64,000 nt of DNA, taken from assembly GCF_028682395.1 (NCBI RefSeq), contig NZ_JANHLC010000004.1, forward strand, positions 62,001 through 126,000, in the 5' to 3' direction. The stretch comes from Pseudomonas putida. Lineage in GTDB: Bacteria; Pseudomonadota; Gammaproteobacteria; Pseudomonadales; Pseudomonadaceae. The notes under the pieces are model-generated. The model ran no database searches. It was given only the letters and a program-made list of their open reading frames with translations, and was not told where the DNA came from. Of the stretch, positions 8,263 through 18,794 are shown one piece after another. Both the position numbers and the translations under genes were made by a program. Position 1 is the first letter of the stretch; each line of letters starts with the position of its first letter.

Positions 8263-9924
8263 ATGACCGAGCCAGAAGACCCAAGTCGCGAGCGCCTCAA
8301 GCACCACTTTGCCCAGCGGGTAATTCATCAGGCACGTCAAATTCTTGAGATCTGGCAACGCCTGCAGCGCACGGAATGGTCGACTGCGGACATGTCCGAG
8401 CTCAACGAAGCCAACCTGCGCCTGCTGCGCTTCGCCGAACGCTTCGAACAACCCGAACACCTGGTACTGGCGCGCAACATCCACGAATCCCTGGAAGCGG
8501 TGGATGCCAATCGCGGACGCCTGAGCAGCGGCCTGATCACCGAACTCAATCGCTTGATGCAGCGCCTGTCGCGGACCGGCCTGCGCCAGGGCGATCAACT
8601 CGACCAGACCTTCCTGCCACCGCTGCGCAAACCCGTTTACGTGGTCCTGCAGGACTACGATCGCGCCGAGCGCCTGGCCAAGCAACTGGAATTCTTCGGA
8701 CTGAGCGCTTGCGCCCTGGACAGCGTGGCGGCCTTTCGCTCGTCCATGACCGAGCGCCAGCCGGCGGCGATTGTGATGGATGTAGACTTCTCGGGCCCCG
8801 GTGAAGGCCTGAAACTGGCTGCCGAAGCCCAGGTTGGGCTGGAGCAGAAACTGCCGCTGCTGTTCTTCAGCCTGCTGGAAACCGACACCCCGACCCGCCT
8901 CGCCGCCGTGCGCGCCGGCGGCCAGGAGTTTCTGACCGGAACCCTGGAGGCCTCCAGCCTGCTGGAAAAAATCGAGGTCCTGACCTGCGTCGCCCAGTAC
9001 GACCCTTATAAAGTACTGATCATCGACGACTCGCGTGCCCAGGCCCTGCACACCGAGCGCCTGCTCAACAGTGCCGGGATCGTTACCCGCACGCTGATCG
9101 AGCCGATCCAGGCCATGGCCGAACTGGCCGACTTCCAGCCGGACCTGATCATCCTCGACATGTACATGCCAGCCTGTACCGGTACCGAACTGGCCAAGGT
9201 CATCCGCCACAACGACCGTTACGTCAGTGTGCCGATCATCTACCTGTCGGCCGAGGACGACCTGGACAAGCAACTCGACGCCATGAGCGAGGGCGGCGAT
9301 GATTTCCTGACCAAGCCGATCAAGCCCCGCCACCTGATCACCACCGTGCGCAACCGCGCGGCCCGGGCGCGCAACCTCAAGGCACGGATGGTCCGCGACA
9401 GCCTGACCGGCCTCTATAACCACACCCATATCCTGCAACTGCTCGAAGATTGCAGCTTTCGCGCCCGCCGCGAGCAAAAGCCGCTGAGCTTCGCCATGCT
9501 CGATATCGACCACTTCAAGCGGGTCAACGACGGCCACGGCCACCCCATGGGCGACCGGGTGATCAAGAGTCTCGCGTTGTTCCTCAAGCAACGTCTGCGC
9601 AAGACCGACTTTATCGGCCGCTATGGCGGCGAAGAGTTCGCCATCGTGATGCCCGACACCGACCTGGATTCGGCCCACAAGGTGCTCGACGAAATTCGTC
9701 AGCGCTTCGCCGAAATCCATTACCCGGCCCAGCCCCAGGACCTGTGGTGCACCTTCAGCGCCGGTGTGGTGGAACTGCACGAGGACGTCGACAGCCTGAT
9801 GATGGCCAGCCTGGCCGATGAAGCTCTCTACCGGGCCAAGCACGCCGGGCGCAACCGCGTGCAGTCGGCAAGGCAAAGTGCCACTTTTTCCTCGGAAAGC
9901 CCCTCCGCCGTCATCACGCTGTAA
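8263..9924 (+). CDS. gcbA: Diguanylate cyclase, two receiver domains plus GGDEF (GcbA)
   Basis: Makes c-di-GMP from two GTP. In P. fluorescens and P. aeruginosa GcbA promotes initial attachment and affects dispersal. Residues 1-120 are helical without clear homology; residues 125-245 form a degenerate receiver domain; residues 248-365 form a canonical receiver domain with phospho-acceptor D299 in LIILDMYMP and the K of LTKPIKP; residues 375-535 form the GGDEF domain. The active site is GGEEF (455-459), and an inhibitory RxxD site (RKTD, 446-449) lies five residues upstream, so product feedback is expected. The ORF starts at an ATG behind TCAGGA. Identification rests on domain order and its position next to ctpL and dsbD, as I recall for PA4843. 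Confidence 0.88.
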   Translation: MTEPEDPSRERLKHHFAQRVIHQARQILEIWQRLQRTEWSTADMSELNEANLRLLRFAERFEQPEHLVLARNIHESLEAVDANRGRLSSGLITELNRLMQRLSRTGLRQGDQLDQTFLPPLRKPVYVVLQDYDRAERLAKQLEFFGLSACALDSVAAFRSSMTERQPAAIVMDVDFSGPGEGLKLAAEAQVGLEQKLPLLFFSLLETDTPTRLAAVRAGGQEFLTGTLEASSLLEKIEVLTCVAQYDPYKVLIIDDSRAQALHTERLLNSAGIVTRTLIEPIQAMAELADFQPDLIILDMYMPACTGTELAKVIRHNDRYVSVPIIYLSAEDDLDKQLDAMSEGGDDFLTKPIKPRHLITTVRNRAARARNLKARMVRDSLTGLYNHTHILQLLEDCSFRARREQKPLSFAMLDIDHFKRVNDGHGHPMGDRVIKSLALFLKQRLRKTDFIGRYGGEEFAIVMPDTDLDSAHKVLDEIRQRFAEIHYPAQPQDLWCTFSAGVVELHEDVDSLMMASLADEALYRAKHAGRNRVQSARQSATFSSESPSAVITL

Positions 9925-9978
9925 CAAAATCGCAATAACTTCAGGCACCTACCATTCCGCCGTTGGTTGAATACGCGA

Positions 9979-11940
9979 ATGCGCCTGAAACTGCTGACCA
10001 ATCTCAACACCCTGTTGCTCGTGACCGTCTGCCTGGCCCTGGGCGCAACCCTCTGGTGGTCGCAACGGGCCCTGGAACAGCCGTATCTGCTGATGGAGCG
10101 CTACCTCAGCCTGTCGCAGCAATTCCAGAATCAGGTCGCGCGCAATATCGAGGACTACCTCGCCAGTGGCGACGCCCTGCGCCTGAGCAGCGCCAGCCAG
10201 GGCATCGAAGCCCTGGAACAGGGTCTGGACAGCCTTCCGCCGGCCCTGGTCGACAGCCTGCACCCCAGCCTCACGGCGCTCAACGACTTCAGCAAAAGCG
10301 ACCTACTCGCCGCCGGTAAGCTGGCCGGCGACCCTCAGGCCCTGCTGTTGCAAGCCGAACGTGAACTGGCCGCCAGTCTTGAACAACTCAACCAGTACGC
10401 CAGCGGCGGCGGTGCCAGTGCCGCGCAGTACCTGCCGCCACTCCTGACTGCGTCCCAGCATCTGGGCCGCCTCTCCCTGGCTCGCGACAAGCTGGTAAGC
10501 AGCGGCCGTAGCGAACTGGCCGCCGATGTCGAACGCGAACTGAGCAATATCAGCACCCAGGCCGAGCAGATTGAAAAACTGCCATTGCTGGGCGTCGCGG
10601 CCAGCAGTGAATCGAACACCGACGATTTCGCGGCCATGATGGGCCTGGAAAACACCGAGAAAGCCGCTGCCGAAGATGCCGGCGTCAACCTCAAGCGCGA
10701 ACTGCACAGCCTGCTCGCCCGCTACCCGGCTGAACTGGCCCGCACCCGCGAGCAGATCCAGCGGCGCAGCGAACTGGCCAGCGCCACCCACCAGAAAATC
10801 GACGCCGTGCAACAGGCCATCGCCGGGCTCGAACCCGTGGTTCGCGCCCAGCACGGCCAGATCCAGAGCGAAGTCCGCCTGCTCCAGGGCCTGATGATCG
10901 GCCTGATCCTACTGATCGCCCTGCTGATCGATACCCTGCAACGCAAGCTGGCCCGCGTCCTGACCAACCTGGCCCCGGCTCTCTCCACTTGGGCCGAAGG
11001 CGACTTCAGCCGCGATATCCAGCTGGGCAAGACCAACCGCGAACTGCACGATATCGAAGCCTCCCTCAACCGCCTGCGCGCCTACCTGGTCGACCTGGTC
11101 GGCACCATTCGCCAGAACGCCGAACAGGTGGCTGGCAGCAGCCGCACCTTGGCCGAACTGAGCAGCGGCTTACATGACGGCGCCGAGCGCCAGGCCGGCG
11201 ACACCGCACAGATTCGTGATGCGTTGGGCGAGCTGGAAGCCACGATCCAGCAGGTCGCCGGCGACGCCAGCCAGGCAGCCGATGCCAGTCGCAGCGCCGG
11301 CCTGGCTGTGGAGCAGGGCCAGCGGGTCATCGGTCAGAGCCTGACCGGCCTGCACGCGCTGGTTGGCGAGGTTCAGGGCAATGCCCAGATGATCGAACAC
11401 CTGGCCCAGGAGTCCGCCACCATCGGCGGCGTGCTGACCGTTATCCGCTCGATTGCCGACCAGACCAACCTGCTGGCACTCAATGCCGCCATCGAAGCCG
11501 CCCGCGCCGGGGAGATGGGCCGCGGCTTTGCGGTAGTCGCCGAAGAGGTACGCACCCTGGCCCAACGTACGGCAGGCGCCACGGGGGAAATCCAGACCCT
11601 GATCGCCGGCCTGCAAACCGCCGCCCGCCAGTCGGTGGAAGGCATGCGGGCCCAGGTCGAACATGCCGAGGCCACCGCCAGCCAGGCCCAGGCCGCCGAT
11701 GGTGCGCTCGACGAGATCGTCGGGGCCATCCAGACCATCGCCGAAACCGCCGTGCGCATCGCCGATGTCACGGCCCAACAAAGCGGTGCGGTCAGCGAGA
11801 TTCGCGACCACAGCGAGCGGATCCACCAACTGGGCGGCGACAACCTGCTACGCATCGGCGAGGGACGCACCCAGGGCGACCAACTGCTCGACCTCGGCGG
11901 CCAGTTGCGCGTCGCGGTGCAGGCATTTCGTCTGCACTAG
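9979..11940 (+). CDS. ctpL: Methyl-accepting chemotaxis protein, CtpL-like
   Basis: An inner-membrane chemoreceptor of about 653 residues. A first membrane segment ([22 protein letters not shown]) is followed by a long all-helical periplasmic sensor, compatible with a helical bimodular domain, to about residue 300. A second membrane segment ([17 protein letters not shown]), a HAMP region and the cytoplasmic signalling hairpin follow, with the invariant [19 protein letters not shown] tip. P. aeruginosa CtpL senses inorganic phosphate; the gcbA-ctpL-dsbD order supports orthology. An upstream in-frame TTG at 9967 is an alternative start; neither has a strong ribosome site. Confidence 0.85.
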   Translation: MRLKLLTNLNTLLLVTVCLALGATLWWSQRALEQPYLLMERYLSLSQQFQNQVARNIEDYLASGDALRLSSASQGIEALEQGLDSLPPALVDSLHPSLTALNDFSKSDLLAAGKLAGDPQALLLQAERELAASLEQLNQYASGGGASAAQYLPPLLTASQHLGRLSLARDKLVSSGRSELAADVERELSNISTQAEQIEKLPLLGVAASSESNTDDFAAMMGLENTEKAAAEDAGVNLKRELHSLLARYPAELARTREQIQRRSELASATHQKIDAVQQAIAGLEPVVRAQHGQIQSEVRLLQGLMIGLILLIALLIDTLQRKLARVLTNLAPALSTWAEGDFSRDIQLGKTNRELHDIEASLNRLRAYLVDLVGTIRQNAEQVAGSSRTLAELSSGLHDGAERQAGDTAQIRDALGELEATIQQVAGDASQAADASRSAGLAVEQGQRVIGQSLTGLHALVGEVQGNAQMIEHLAQESATIGGVLTVIRSIADQTNLLALNAAIEAARAGEMGRGFAVVAEEVRTLAQRTAGATGEIQTLIAGLQTAARQSVEGMRAQVEHAEATASQAQAADGALDEIVGAIQTIAETAVRIADVTAQQSGAVSEIRDHSERIHQLGGDNLLRIGEGRTQGDQLLDLGGQLRVAVQAFRLH

Positions 11941-12019
11941 CCCGGGCAATGAGCCGGGGCAGCAGCGCGTCCGGGCACGCTCGGCTATCATGCGCGCACA
12001 TTCGATTCGCGAGATCGCC

Positions 12020-13852
12020 ATGCGCCGCCTGTTCTGCCTGATGTTTGTGTTGTTCGCCCTGCCCCTGGCCCACGCGGGCCTGCTCGACAGCCGCCCGAGT
12101 GCCACCCTGGGCGCGCTCAACAACAGCAGCGATTTCCTGCCGGTGCGCGAAGCCTTCCGCCTGAGCCTGAACGACAGCACCCGCGAAAAAATCACCCTGC
12201 GCTTTGTCGCCAGCGAAGGCTATTACCTCTACCGCCACCGCTTCCAGTTCAAGACCGAGCCGGCCGATATGGCCCTGCCCGCCGCGCGCCTGCCCCAGGG
12301 CGAGGCCAAGCACGACGAGTTCTTCGGGGATGTCGAGGTCTACCATGGCGTGCTCGATGTCGAGCTGCCCCGCAACAGCGGTGACCCACGCGGTTTTACG
12401 CTGGTCGTGACCTACCAGGGCTGTGCCGACAAAGGCTTGTGCTACCCGCCGGAAACCGAGCGCCTGACCATCCCTGCGCTTGCAGACGACGCAGCGATGT
12501 CGGATACCGCGCCGGGAGCCGTATCGACTACAGCTACGAGCAGCCCTTTATCAACGCCTCCGGCAGACACTCCTTGGCGCTGGAGCGAGCTCGTGCTGTT
12601 TTTCCTCGGCGGCCTGGCACTGACCTTTACCCCTTGCGTGCTGCCGATGCTGCCGATCATTTCCGGCTACGTGCTGTCCGGTCAGTTGGGCGGGCGTCGC
12701 GGCTTCCAGTTGTCGCTGACCTATGTCCTGGCCATGGCCGCCTGCTTTGCCCTGCTCGGCGCGCTGATGGGGATGTTCGGCGCCCAGCTCAATCTACAGG
12801 CCCGCCTGCAGTCGGCCTGGGTGTTGGTGCCGTTTTCGCTGTTCTTCGTGGTGTTTGCCCTGGCGATGTTCGGGGTGTTCGAGCTCAAGCTGCCCCAGGC
12901 CCTCAGCAGCCGCCTGGACCGCGTCGCCAGCCGGACCCAGGGTGGCTCGCTCTGGGGCGCGGCGGTCCTGGGGGTGATCTCCAGCCTGCTGGTCTCGCCC
13001 TGCGTATCGGCGCCTCTGGCCGGCGCCTTGCTGTATATCAGCGCCAGTGGCGATGCGGCTGGCGGCGCACTGAAACTGTTTCTGCTCGGCCTGGGTATGG
13101 GCACGCCACTGATGCTGGTGGCCACCGGCGGTGCCGCCTGGCTGCCGCGCAGCGGTCCCTGGCTGGTCACGGTGAAGAACACCATGGGCGTGCTACTGCT
13201 CGCCGTGGCGCTGGGCATGCTCGGACGGGTGCTTCCAGGCCCGCTCACCTTGCTGCTGATGGGGTTCCTGTGGGGCGGCGTCGCGGTGTTTCTCGGCGCC
13301 CTGGAGCGCAACCAGAAGTCCGCGCGTCAGCGCCTGGCCCAACTGCTCGGGCTTTTCCTGCTGGTCTACGCGCTGGCCTGCTGGTATGGCGCCCTCAGCG
13401 GCCAGGACGATCCGCTCAGCCCACTCGGCCGGTCTTCCATCAGCCAGACCCGAGGCATCGAGGCACCGACCAACCAGGCCGATACCTGGCAAACCGTCAC
13501 AACCCCTGCCGAGCTGGACAAGGCCCTCGCCCAGGCCAGGGAAGCCGGGCAGCCGGTGCTGCTCGACTGGTATGCCGACTGGTGCATCAGTTGCAAGGTG
13601 ATCGAACGTGAAGTCCTGCACGACGCCAACGTGCTGGAAAAACTCGAGGGCTATCGGCTGATCCGCTTCGATATCACCCAGAGCAACGCCGAACAGCGCG
13701 CCCTGCTCGACCGTTATCAGTTGTTCGGCCCGCCCGCCTTGTTGTTCTTCGCCAAAGACGGCCGCGAACGGCGCGAGGCCCGCGTGGTCGGAGAAATCGA
13801 CGCCAGCGGCTTTATGCGGCATATCGCATTGGCCAATGACCCGATCCGCTGA
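12020..13852 (+). CDS. dsbD: Thiol:disulfide interchange protein DsbD (DipZ)
   Basis: Transfers reducing electrons from cytoplasmic thioredoxin across the inner membrane to periplasmic isomerases and cytochrome c maturation proteins. The 610 residues show all three modules: a signal peptide (1-19) and periplasmic immunoglobulin-like domain with a Cys pair near YQGCADKGLCYPP; a hydrophobic domain with the paired FTPCVLP and VSPCVSAP cysteines; and a C-terminal thioredoxin-like domain with DWYADWCISCK. The ATG at 12020 begins the signal peptide; the frame stays open upstream inside ctpL but is not coding there. Confidence 0.96.
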   Translation: MRRLFCLMFVLFALPLAHAGLLDSRPSATLGALNNSSDFLPVREAFRLSLNDSTREKITLRFVASEGYYLYRHRFQFKTEPADMALPAARLPQGEAKHDEFFGDVEVYHGVLDVELPRNSGDPRGFTLVVTYQGCADKGLCYPPETERLTIPALADDAAMSDTAPGAVSTTATSSPLSTPPADTPWRWSELVLFFLGGLALTFTPCVLPMLPIISGYVLSGQLGGRRGFQLSLTYVLAMAACFALLGALMGMFGAQLNLQARLQSAWVLVPFSLFFVVFALAMFGVFELKLPQALSSRLDRVASRTQGGSLWGAAVLGVISSLLVSPCVSAPLAGALLYISASGDAAGGALKLFLLGLGMGTPLMLVATGGAAWLPRSGPWLVTVKNTMGVLLLAVALGMLGRVLPGPLTLLLMGFLWGGVAVFLGALERNQKSARQRLAQLLGLFLLVYALACWYGALSGQDDPLSPLGRSSISQTRGIEAPTNQADTWQTVTTPAELDKALAQAREAGQPVLLDWYADWCISCKVIEREVLHDANVLEKLEGYRLIRFDITQSNAEQRALLDRYQLFGPPALLFFAKDGRERREARVVGEIDASGFMRHIALANDPIR

Positions 13853-13968
13853 TCCAGTCATAAATTTTGCGCGAACATCGCTCATCGTGCTGGCTATTGC
13901 CGCCAACTGGACAGTCCTGTCGGGTTTACGGCATAGTCGCCCGGCACTGACATAACAAGGAACAACAG

Positions 13969-14415
13969 ATGTCCACCCTACTGGTGCTGCACGGCCCCAA
14001 CCTCAACCTGCTTGGCACCCGCGAACCGGGCGTCTACGGCGCGACAACCCTGGCCCAGATCAACCAGGACCTGGAACAGCGGGCCCGGACTGCCGGTCAT
14101 CACTTGCAGTACCTGCAGAGCAATGCCGAGTACGAATTGATCGACCGCATCCATGCGGCACGCGATGAAGGCGTGGACTTCATTTTGATCAATCCGGCGG
14201 CTTTTACGCACACAAGTGTCGCATTACGTGACGCATTGCTGGCGGTGAGCATCCCATTCATCGAAGTGCATTTGTCGAACGTGCACAAGCGCGAACCATT
14301 CCGCCATCACTCCTACTTTTCAGATGTCGCCGTAGGAGTGATCTGCGGCCTTGGCGCCAGCGGTTACCGCCTGGCCTTGGAGGCCGCCCTGGAACACCTT
14401 GAACACACTGCTTAA
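13969..14415 (+). CDS. aroQ: Type II 3-dehydroquinate dehydratase
   Basis: Catalyses dehydration of 3-dehydroquinate to 3-dehydroshikimate in the shikimate pathway. The 148 residues match the small dodecameric type II enzyme. The N-terminal [19 protein letters not shown] block, the [13 protein letters not shown] segment, the [17 protein letters not shown] segment and the [20 protein letters not shown] segment carry the catalytic Tyr, Glu, His and Arg set. An AAGGAAC ribosome site precedes the start. It is the first gene of an apparent aroQ-accB-accC unit. Confidence 0.97.
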   Translation: MSTLLVLHGPNLNLLGTREPGVYGATTLAQINQDLEQRARTAGHHLQYLQSNAEYELIDRIHAARDEGVDFILINPAAFTHTSVALRDALLAVSIPFIEVHLSNVHKREPFRHHSYFSDVAVGVICGLGASGYRLALEAALEHLEHTA

Positions 14416-14450
14416 ACGCCCGTGACCGACCTTTTGGGAGTTGATGATTG

Positions 14451-14909
14451 ATGGATATCCGTAAAGTTAAGAAGCTGATCGAACTGCTGGAAGAGTCCGG
14501 CATTGACGAGCTGGAGATCAAGGAAGGCGAAGAGTCCGTTCGCATCAGCCGTCACAGCAAAACCCCGGCTCAGCAGTACTACGCGCCAGCCCCTATGGCC
14601 GCGCCAGTCGCCGCGCCTGCCGCTGCCGCTGCTCCAGCCGCCGTTGCCGAAGCGCCTGCCGCTGCGAAATACAACGGCACCGTGGTCAAGTCGCCGATGG
14701 TCGGTACCTTCTACCGCACCCCGGCCCCGACCTCGCCAGCCTTCGTTGAAGTGGGCCAGAGCGTGAAGAAAGGCGACACCATCTGCATCGTCGAAGCGAT
14801 GAAAATGATGAACCACATCCAGGCTGAAGTCAGCGGTGTGATCGAGTCCATCCTGGTAGAAAACGGTCAGCCGGTTGAGTATGACCAGCCGCTGTTCACC
14901 ATCGTTTGA
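14451..14909 (+). CDS. accB: Acetyl-CoA carboxylase biotin carboxyl carrier protein
   Basis: Carries the biotin of acetyl-CoA carboxylase, the first committed enzyme of fatty acid synthesis. The 152 residues comprise an N-terminal dimerising part, an Ala/Pro-rich linker at about 45-75, and a biotinyl domain with the biotinylated lysine in [15 protein letters not shown] at 14436-14440 favours ATG 14451 over the adjacent TTG. It lies 17 bases before accC and is cotranscribed with it, a pairing known for autoregulation by the AccB N-terminus in other bacteria. Confidence 0.97.
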   Translation: MDIRKVKKLIELLEESGIDELEIKEGEESVRISRHSKTPAQQYYAPAPMAAPVAAPAAAAAPAAVAEAPAAAKYNGTVVKSPMVGTFYRTPAPTSPAFVEVGQSVKKGDTICIVEAMKMMNHIQAEVSGVIESILVENGQPVEYDQPLFTIV

Positions 14910-14926
14910 ACCGCGGAGAGTCTTCG

Positions 14927-16288
14927 ATGTTGAAACCTGCGAAGCTTGAAAAAGTCCTGATCGCCAACCGCGGTGAGATCGCCCTGCGTATCCTGCGTGC
15001 CTGCAAGGAACAGGGCATCAAGACCGTCGCCGTGTACTCGACTGCCGATACCGAGCTGATGCACGTGAAGCTGGCGGACGAGAGCATCTGCATCGGCCCG
15101 CCACTGGCTACCAACTCGTACCTGAAAGTCTCGAATATCATCGCTGCGGCCGAAGTGACCGGCGCTGATGGCATCCACCCTGGCTACGGTTTCCTCGCGG
15201 AAAACGCCGATTTCGCCGAACAGGTAGAGAAGTCCGGTTTTGCCTTCATCGGCCCCAAGGCCGACACCATTCGCCTGATGGGCGACAAGGTATCGGCCAA
15301 GGCCGCCATGATCGCTGCCGGCGTACCGACGGTTCCAGGCTCCGACGGCCCACTGCCTGAAGACCCGGAAACCGCCTTGCGCATTGGTCGCGAAGTCGGT
15401 TACCCGGTGATCATCAAGGCCGCTGGCGGCGGCGGTGGTCGCGGCATGCGCGTGGTGCACAAGGAAGAAGACCTGATCGAAGCAGCCAAGCAGACTCGCG
15501 AAGAAGCGGGCGCCTGGTTCAGCAACCCGATGGTCTACCTCGAAAAGTACCTGACCAACCCACGTCACGTGGAAGTGCAGGTACTGTCGGACGGCCAGGG
15601 CCACGCCATCCACCTGGGCGACCGCGATTGCTCGCTGCAACGTCGTCACCAGAAGGTTCTGGAAGAAGCGCCGGCACCGGGCCTGGATGAAGCGGCACGT
15701 CAGGAAGTCCTGGCACGTTGCGTCAAGGCCTGCATCGACATCAACTACCGCGGCGCCGGCACCTTCGAGTTCCTCTACGAAAACGGCCGTTTCTACTTCA
15801 TCGAGATGAACACTCGCGTGCAGGTAGAGCACCCGGTATCGGAGATGGTCACCGGGATCGACATCGTCAAGGAGATGCTGAGCATCGCCGCGGGCAACAC
15901 GTTGTCGTTCACCCAGGACGACGTGAAGATCCACGGCCACTCCCTGGAGTGCCGGATCAACGCCGAAGACCCGAAGACCTTTATCCCAAGCCCAGGCCTG
16001 GTCAAGCATTTCCATGCTCCAGGCGGCAACGGCGTACGGGTCGATTCGCATCTGTACAGCGGCTACAAGGTTCCGTCCAACTATGACTCGCTGATCGGCA
16101 AGCTGATCACGTGGGGCGCAACCCGCGACGAAGCCATGGCACGCATGCGCAATGCCCTGGACGAAATCGTGGTCGACGGCATCAAGACCAATATCCCTCT
16201 GCATCGGGATCTGGTCTGCGACAAAGGCTTCTGCGAAGGGGGTGTCAACATTCACTACCTGGAACACAAGCTGGCCAACCAGGCTTAA
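14927..16288 (+). CDS. accC: Acetyl-CoA carboxylase biotin carboxylase subunit
   Basis: ATP-dependent carboxylation of the biotin on AccB using bicarbonate. The 453 residues show the ATP-grasp architecture: [14 protein letters not shown] at the N-terminus, the glycine-rich [14 protein letters not shown] loop over [14 protein letters not shown], and the catalytic [14 protein letters not shown] segment. The ATG at 14927 is preceded by GGAGAG. A rho-independent hairpin follows the stop, ending the aroQ-accBC unit. Confidence 0.97.
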   Translation: MLKPAKLEKVLIANRGEIALRILRACKEQGIKTVAVYSTADTELMHVKLADESICIGPPLATNSYLKVSNIIAAAEVTGADGIHPGYGFLAENADFAEQVEKSGFAFIGPKADTIRLMGDKVSAKAAMIAAGVPTVPGSDGPLPEDPETALRIGREVGYPVIIKAAGGGGGRGMRVVHKEEDLIEAAKQTREEAGAWFSNPMVYLEKYLTNPRHVEVQVLSDGQGHAIHLGDRDCSLQRRHQKVLEEAPAPGLDEAARQEVLARCVKACIDINYRGAGTFEFLYENGRFYFIEMNTRVQVEHPVSEMVTGIDIVKEMLSIAAGNTLSFTQDDVKIHGHSLECRINAEDPKTFIPSPGLVKHFHAPGGNGVRVDSHLYSGYKVPSNYDSLIGKLITWGATRDEAMARMRNALDEIVVDGIKTNIPLHRDLVCDKGFCEGGVNIHYLEHKLANQA

Positions 16289-16304
16289 GCCTGCGCTACA
16301 GACC

Positions 16305-16336
16305 GACAAGGCCGCTTAATTGCGGCCTTGTCGTTT
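16305..16336 (+). terminator. Rho-independent terminator after accC
   Basis: GACAAGGCCGC and its perfect complement form an 11-base stem around a TTAATT loop, followed by GTTT. It begins 16 bases after the accC stop. Confidence 0.85.
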
Positions 16337-16458
16337 CTGCGGCCGGACCCAAGCGGGTGTTTATCGTTTGGGCATACCCGCAATCGATGCGCTCGCGTAA
16401 ACTGGCGCGCTTCTCACGGCCCAGCGGCCGCACACTCCATTTTTCACAGGTAACCGCC

Positions 16459-17337
16459 ATGCCTTGGCTGCAAGTACGTCTGGCTATCAGCCCGGAACAA
16501 GCCGAAACCTACGAAGACGCCTTTCTTGAAGTCGGCGCCGTTTCCGTCACCTTCATGGACGCCGAAGACCAGCCAATCTTCGAACCCGAACTCAACACCA
16601 CACCGCTGTGGTCCCACACCCACCTGCTGGCGCTGTTTGAAGACGGCACCGAGGCGGCCAGCGTCCTGGCCCACCTCGAACTGCTGACTGGCTCACCACT
16701 GCCGGAACACCATAGCGAAGTGATCGCGGACCAGGACTGGGAACGCAGTTGGATGGATAACTTCCAGCCCATGCGCTTTGGCCAGCGCCTGTGGATCGTA
16801 CCGAGCTGGCACGCCGCCCCGGAACCGGATGCAGTCAATCTGCTGCTCGATCCGGGCCTGGCCTTTGGCACCGGCACCCACCCGACCACCTCGCTCTGCC
16901 TGCAATGGCTCGACGGCCAGGACCTCAAGGATTGTGACGTCCTCGATTTCGGCTGCGGTTCGGGCATCCTGGCTATCGCGGCCCTGCTGCTAGGCGCGCG
17001 CCAGGCAGTCGGTACCGATATCGACGTGCAGGCGCTGGAAGCCTCCCGCGACAACGCCGGGCGCAACCAGATCGCCGAGGCGCGTTTCCCGCTGTACCTG
17101 CCCGAAGACCTGCCGGCCGTACCGGCCGACGTGCTGGTGGCCAATATCCTCGCCGGCCCGCTGGTGGCCCTGGCCCCGCAACTGTCGAGCCTGGTCAAGC
17201 CGGGCGGGCGCTTGGCGCTGTCGGGCATCCTGGCCGAGCAAGGCGAAGAAGTCGCCGCCGCCTATGCTGCCGACTTCGACCTGGACCCGATCGCCAATCT
17301 TGACGGCTGGGTGCGCATCACTGGCCGTCGGCGCTAG
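16459..17337 (+). CDS. prmA: Ribosomal protein L11 methyltransferase
   Basis: Methylates ribosomal protein L11 using S-adenosylmethionine. The 292 residues match the family. An N-terminal substrate-binding domain begins [16 protein letters not shown], and the C-terminal Rossmann methyltransferase has [21 protein letters not shown] and [21 protein letters not shown] is a strong family signature. The reading frame is open upstream into accC, but the ATG at 16459 starts the conserved region after a CAGGTAA site. Confidence 0.96.
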   Translation: MPWLQVRLAISPEQAETYEDAFLEVGAVSVTFMDAEDQPIFEPELNTTPLWSHTHLLALFEDGTEAASVLAHLELLTGSPLPEHHSEVIADQDWERSWMDNFQPMRFGQRLWIVPSWHAAPEPDAVNLLLDPGLAFGTGTHPTTSLCLQWLDGQDLKDCDVLDFGCGSGILAIAALLLGARQAVGTDIDVQALEASRDNAGRNQIAEARFPLYLPEDLPAVPADVLVANILAGPLVALAPQLSSLVKPGGRLALSGILAEQGEEVAAAYAADFDLDPIANLDGWVRITGRRR

Positions 17338-17367
17338 AATGAGCGCCTGCCCGGAGCGGATTGCAGC

Positions 17368-18606
17368 ATGACCGACAGTTTTGTCACCCAGTGCCCCCAT
17401 TGCCAGACCAGCTTTCGCGTCAGCCACGCGCAACTTAGCGTGGCTCGCGGCGTGGTGCGCTGTGGCTCATGCCTGCAGGTCTTCAATGCCGCGCGCCAGT
17501 TGCTTGAACAGCGCGCGGCCAAGCAGGCCGCGACTGCACCCGCAGCCCCCGCGCCAGCACCCGTCGTGCCCGCTCCGCCCAGTGCACCAACTGCCCCCTC
17601 TCCTGCGCCGCGCGCCATCAGCCAAAAGCAATGGAGCGCTGCCGAGCTCGACCTCGACCATCTCGACCTCGATGAAGAGCTGGCCCGCCTCGAACAGCGC
17701 GAAATCCAGCCAGCCAAGGCCTTTGGCCAGGAACGCCCGCCGCGCGAGGAAACCCTGAGCGCCAGTCGCGACGACAGCGCCCAGGGCGAAGAGCAATGGC
17801 CCGACAGCCTGTTCAACGACGCCCCTCCCGAACCCAGCGACGAGCCGGTCGCCAGTAGCGCTCGCACCGGCCGCACCGAGCCATCGCTGTCCTTCGAACT
17901 GGATGACCTCGATGAGCCGCCCGTGGCAGAACGCAACGCCGCCCCGCGCCAGGACGCCGAGCAAAACCTCGAACCTTCGCTGGGCCAGGCCGACGCATCG
18001 CTCGACAGCGACCCCGAACCGCCGCGCGGCAAACGCGAGCGCAACGAGCCTGGTCTGCACGACGACGTGCTGCTCGACCTGGTAGACGATCCGATCCACC
18101 TCGACTGGCAGAAACGCCGCTCGCCCTGGGGCCGGCGCCTGCTCTGGCTGCTGCTGGTCCTGCTGGCCGCCGCCGCCCTGGCCGGACAGTACATCGCCTA
18201 CCACTTCGACGAACTGGCGCGGCAGGACCAGTACCGCCCCTGGTTCCAGCAATTCTGCCCACAGATCGGCTGCAGCGTGCCATCCAAGGTCGATATCGCC
18301 CGCATCAAGAGCAGCAACCTGGTAGTGCGCAGCCATCCGGAGTTCAGCGGAGCGCTGGTGGTCGATGCCATCCTCTACAACCGCGCGCCCTTCTCCCAGC
18401 CCTTCCCGTTGCTGGAGCTGCGCTTCGCCGACCTGAACGGCCATCTGATCGCCAGCCGCAGCTTCAAGCCCGGCGAATACCTGGGCGGCGAAATGGCCGG
18501 CCACACGGAAATGCCGCCACAAACCCCGATCCACATCGCCCTGGACATCCTCGACCCAGGCCAGAAAGCCGTGAACTACAGCCTGAGCTTTCACTCCCCC
18601 GAGTAG
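17368..18606 (+). CDS. Zinc-ribbon and DUF3426 domain membrane protein
   Basis: 412 residues of unknown function, usually found beside prmA and dusB in Pseudomonas. Residues 7-45 form an MJ0042-type zinc ribbon (TQCPHCQTSFRV ... VVRCGSCLQVFNA). A long acidic, Ala/Pro-rich low-complexity linker follows. One membrane segment at about 255-277 (LLWLLLVLLAAAALAGQYIAYHF) precedes a C-terminal DUF3426 domain that would face the periplasm and contains the FCPQIGCSVP cysteine pair. Thirty bases separate it from prmA, suggesting cotranscription. Confidence 0.85.
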   Translation: MTDSFVTQCPHCQTSFRVSHAQLSVARGVVRCGSCLQVFNAARQLLEQRAAKQAATAPAAPAPAPVVPAPPSAPTAPSPAPRAISQKQWSAAELDLDHLDLDEELARLEQREIQPAKAFGQERPPREETLSASRDDSAQGEEQWPDSLFNDAPPEPSDEPVASSARTGRTEPSLSFELDDLDEPPVAERNAAPRQDAEQNLEPSLGQADASLDSDPEPPRGKRERNEPGLHDDVLLDLVDDPIHLDWQKRRSPWGRRLLWLLLVLLAAAALAGQYIAYHFDELARQDQYRPWFQQFCPQIGCSVPSKVDIARIKSSNLVVRSHPEFSGALVVDAILYNRAPFSQPFPLLELRFADLNGHLIASRSFKPGEYLGGEMAGHTEMPPQTPIHIALDILDPGQKAVNYSLSFHSPE

Positions 18607-18794
18607 GCAGTTGGCAAATGCCATGCCTTTTGACGGCATTTTCCTGACTGCACATCCCCGCTCCGACCGCCGGTACGCCCCACAACAACTGTTCAGATTT
18701 TATCCAATTCAGCCTTTATCCGGTCATCGAGAGCGGGTATCATGCCAACCCTTTTTCGAACTCTCATGATCCGGCCCCACAACAGGGAAGTCCT

